Assembly: GCF_024171765.1 (NCBI RefSeq)
Contig: NZ_JAMTCI010000001.1
Coordinates: 2,528,796 to 2,592,795, forward strand
Source: Williamsia deligens
GTDB lineage: Bacteria; Actinomycetota; Actinomycetes; Mycobacteriales; Mycobacteriaceae
Direction: 5' to 3'
Length of the DNA stretch: 64,000 bases
Shown in pieces: positions 62,983 through 64,000 of this stretch; the stretch's first letter is position 1; each line of letters starts with the position of its first letter. Under the pieces are notes generated by a model, which saw only the letters and a program-made list of their open reading frames with translations, searched no databases and had not been told where the DNA came from. The translations under genes were made by a program, and so were the position numbers.

Positions 62983-64000
62983 GTGGCCGTGGGTGCTGGC
63001 GTGGTGATCGTGGGAGCGGGTCTCGGTGGTGTGCGACTCGCCGAGAACCTCCGGCAGGCGGGATATCCCGACGCCGTGACGCTGATCGGCAAGGAGCCCC
63101 ACGTCCCCTACGACCGTCCGCCGCTGTCGAAGGCGGTGCTGCGGGGTGAGCGCGGCCCCGTCGAACTGAAGCCGCGCGACTGGTACGACGAGAACCACAT
63201 CGCGCTCCTGCTCGACACCGAGGTGACCGGCGTCGATCTCGAAGGCCGGTCGGTGTCGGTGGGTTCGGGCGAGACCATCGCGTTCGAGACGTTGGTCCTC
63301 GCAACCGGACTCGACCCGCGGTTCCTCCCCGACGATGTGCTCGACGGGCAGGACGCCGACTCCGTCGCGGACCTGCGCGGGGTGCACGTGGTGCGCACCG
63401 CCGACGACGTGTCGGCGCTGCGCGCAGATCTCACCGACGGCGCCCGCGCCGTGGTCGTCGGTGCCGGGTTCATCGGATGCGAGACCGCGGCGAGCCTCTC
63501 CACCCTCGGCGCTGCGGTCACCATCGTGGAGCCCGCGCCCTCGGTGCTCAACGCCGCGCTCGGCGCGACCATCGGTGCGCGCGTGGAGAAGCTGCACACC
63601 GACCGCGGGGTCACCGTGCGCACCGGTGTCGGGGTGTCGGGTCTCACCGTGTCCGACGGGGCGGTCTCCGGGGTCGTCCTCGACGGGGGAGAGACGCTCG
63701 ACGCCGACCTCGTCGTGATCGGCATCGGATCCATTCCGACGACCGCCCTGGCCGAGTCGCTGGGGTTGACCCTGGCCGACCGGTCCGTGGGGGGCGGGAT
63801 CTCCTGTGACGCGCGGGGTCTCACCTCGGCGCCGGGGGTGTACGCCCTGGGCGACGTCGCCAACTGGGCCGACGAGGCGGGTGAGTTCGGGCGTCGTGTC
63901 GAGCACTGGAACCACACCGTGGAACAGGCCAAGATCCTGGCCGATGTCATCGCCGGCACCGAGAAGGCGGCCACCGCGCCCGTCGTGCACTACTTCTGGA
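62983..64000 (+). CDS. FAD-dependent ferredoxin/rubredoxin reductase (3' end outside window)
   Basis: About 339 residues are visible of an NAD(P)H-dependent FAD reductase that feeds electrons to a ferredoxin or rubredoxin. Two dinucleotide loops are present: VIVGAGLGGVRLAENLRQAG for FAD and AVVVGAGFIGCETAASLSTL for NAD(P)H. LVLATGLDPRFLP and GVYALGDVANWADE (the FAD-contacting Asp) follow, and GKEPHVPYDRPPLSKAVLRG is the characteristic N-terminal block of the putidaredoxin-reductase group. The start is uncertain: GTG at 62983 or 62989, after GAGGGG. The frame runs open to the window end. Together with the FprA-type fragment at the left edge, it is a candidate redox partner for the P450s. Confidence 0.87.
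   Translation, partial: MAVGAGVVIVGAGLGGVRLAENLRQAGYPDAVTLIGKEPHVPYDRPPLSKAVLRGERGPVELKPRDWYDENHIALLLDTEVTGVDLEGRSVSVGSGETIAFETLVLATGLDPRFLPDDVLDGQDADSVADLRGVHVVRTADDVSALRADLTDGARAVVVGAGFIGCETAASLSTLGAAVTIVEPAPSVLNAALGATIGARVEKLHTDRGVTVRTGVGVSGLTVSDGAVSGVVLDGGETLDADLVVIGIGSIPTTALAESLGLTLADRSVGGGISCDARGLTSAPGVYALGDVANWADEAGEFGRRVEHWNHTVEQAKILADVIAGTEKAATAPVVHYFW

Overview
The window is high-GC DNA from an actinobacterium of the mycolic-acid group (Mycobacteriales; a Gordonia-like genome fits best). The reasons are a mycobacterial-type FadD5, a CYP123/SDR/CYP51/ferredoxin operon in the order known from Mycobacterium tuberculosis (Rv0766c-Rv0763c), an accA2/accD2/fadE12/fadE13/echA7-type operon (Rv0971c-Rv0976c), a DUF222/HNH gene, Mce-associated-like membrane proteins, and frequent GTG starts with 4-bp stop/start overlaps. 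Family and synteny statements come from remembered knowledge of these families; no search was run.

Layout. 1-3.8 kb: the end of an FprA-type NADPH-ferredoxin reductase, then a glycosyltransferase / methyltransferase / prenyltransferase-like trio. 3.8-10 kb: an F420-type luciferase-like oxidoreductase, then a minus-strand signalling stretch (GAF-ANTAR protein, degenerate EAL protein, frameshifted DUF222/HNH gene, arginase-like protein, GGDEF cyclase). 10-13.8 kb: FadD5, a methyltransferase, a quinone oxidoreductase and a DUF2277 protein. 13.8-28.2 kb: two divergent catabolic operons around a TetR gene. The left arm is ALDH-SDR-HIBDH-CMD-CYP125-like P450. The right arm is TetR-CYP123-SDR-CYP51-ferredoxin, continuing through an NTF2-like protein, an unknown 418-residue protein, a FadD19-like ligase, an SDR and a thioesterase. 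28.4-38.3 kb: a second acyl-CoA operon (TIGR03084 protein, AtuA-like protein, two acyl-CoA dehydrogenases, a biotin-dependent carboxylase, an enoyl-CoA hydratase and a TetR). 38.5-45.3 kb: minus-strand accessory metabolism (NTF2-like protein, amidohydrolase, DUF427, phytanoyl-CoA dioxygenase-like protein, glycosyltransferase, alpha/beta hydrolase, EamA transporter). 45.4-50.1 kb: rpsL-rpsG-fusA-tuf with a clear promoter, long leader and terminator. 50.2-55.8 kb: carboxylesterase, MenC, then a CYP136-like P450-TetR-SDR operon with a clean operator. 55.8-62.9 kb: a small LuxR-type HTH gene divergent from a 1282-residue HTH-STAND NTPase with a membrane segment and a beta-propeller, followed by four small membrane proteins. 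63-64 kb: the start of a ferredoxin/rubredoxin reductase.

How it fits together. Most of the window is TetR-controlled oxidation of hydrophobic, isoprenoid- or sterol-like substrates. Four P450s hydroxylate, one 3Fe-4S ferredoxin and reductases at both window ends could supply electrons, dehydrogenases oxidise the alcohols and aldehydes, CoA ligases activate the acids, and beta-oxidation or carboxylation enzymes degrade them. The least explained parts are the STAND NTPase with its membrane-protein quartet and two intergenic arrays of inverted repeats that share a 21-bp period. All intergenic gaps over about 300 bases have been considered; only the rpsL leader (45317-45748) exceeds that size.
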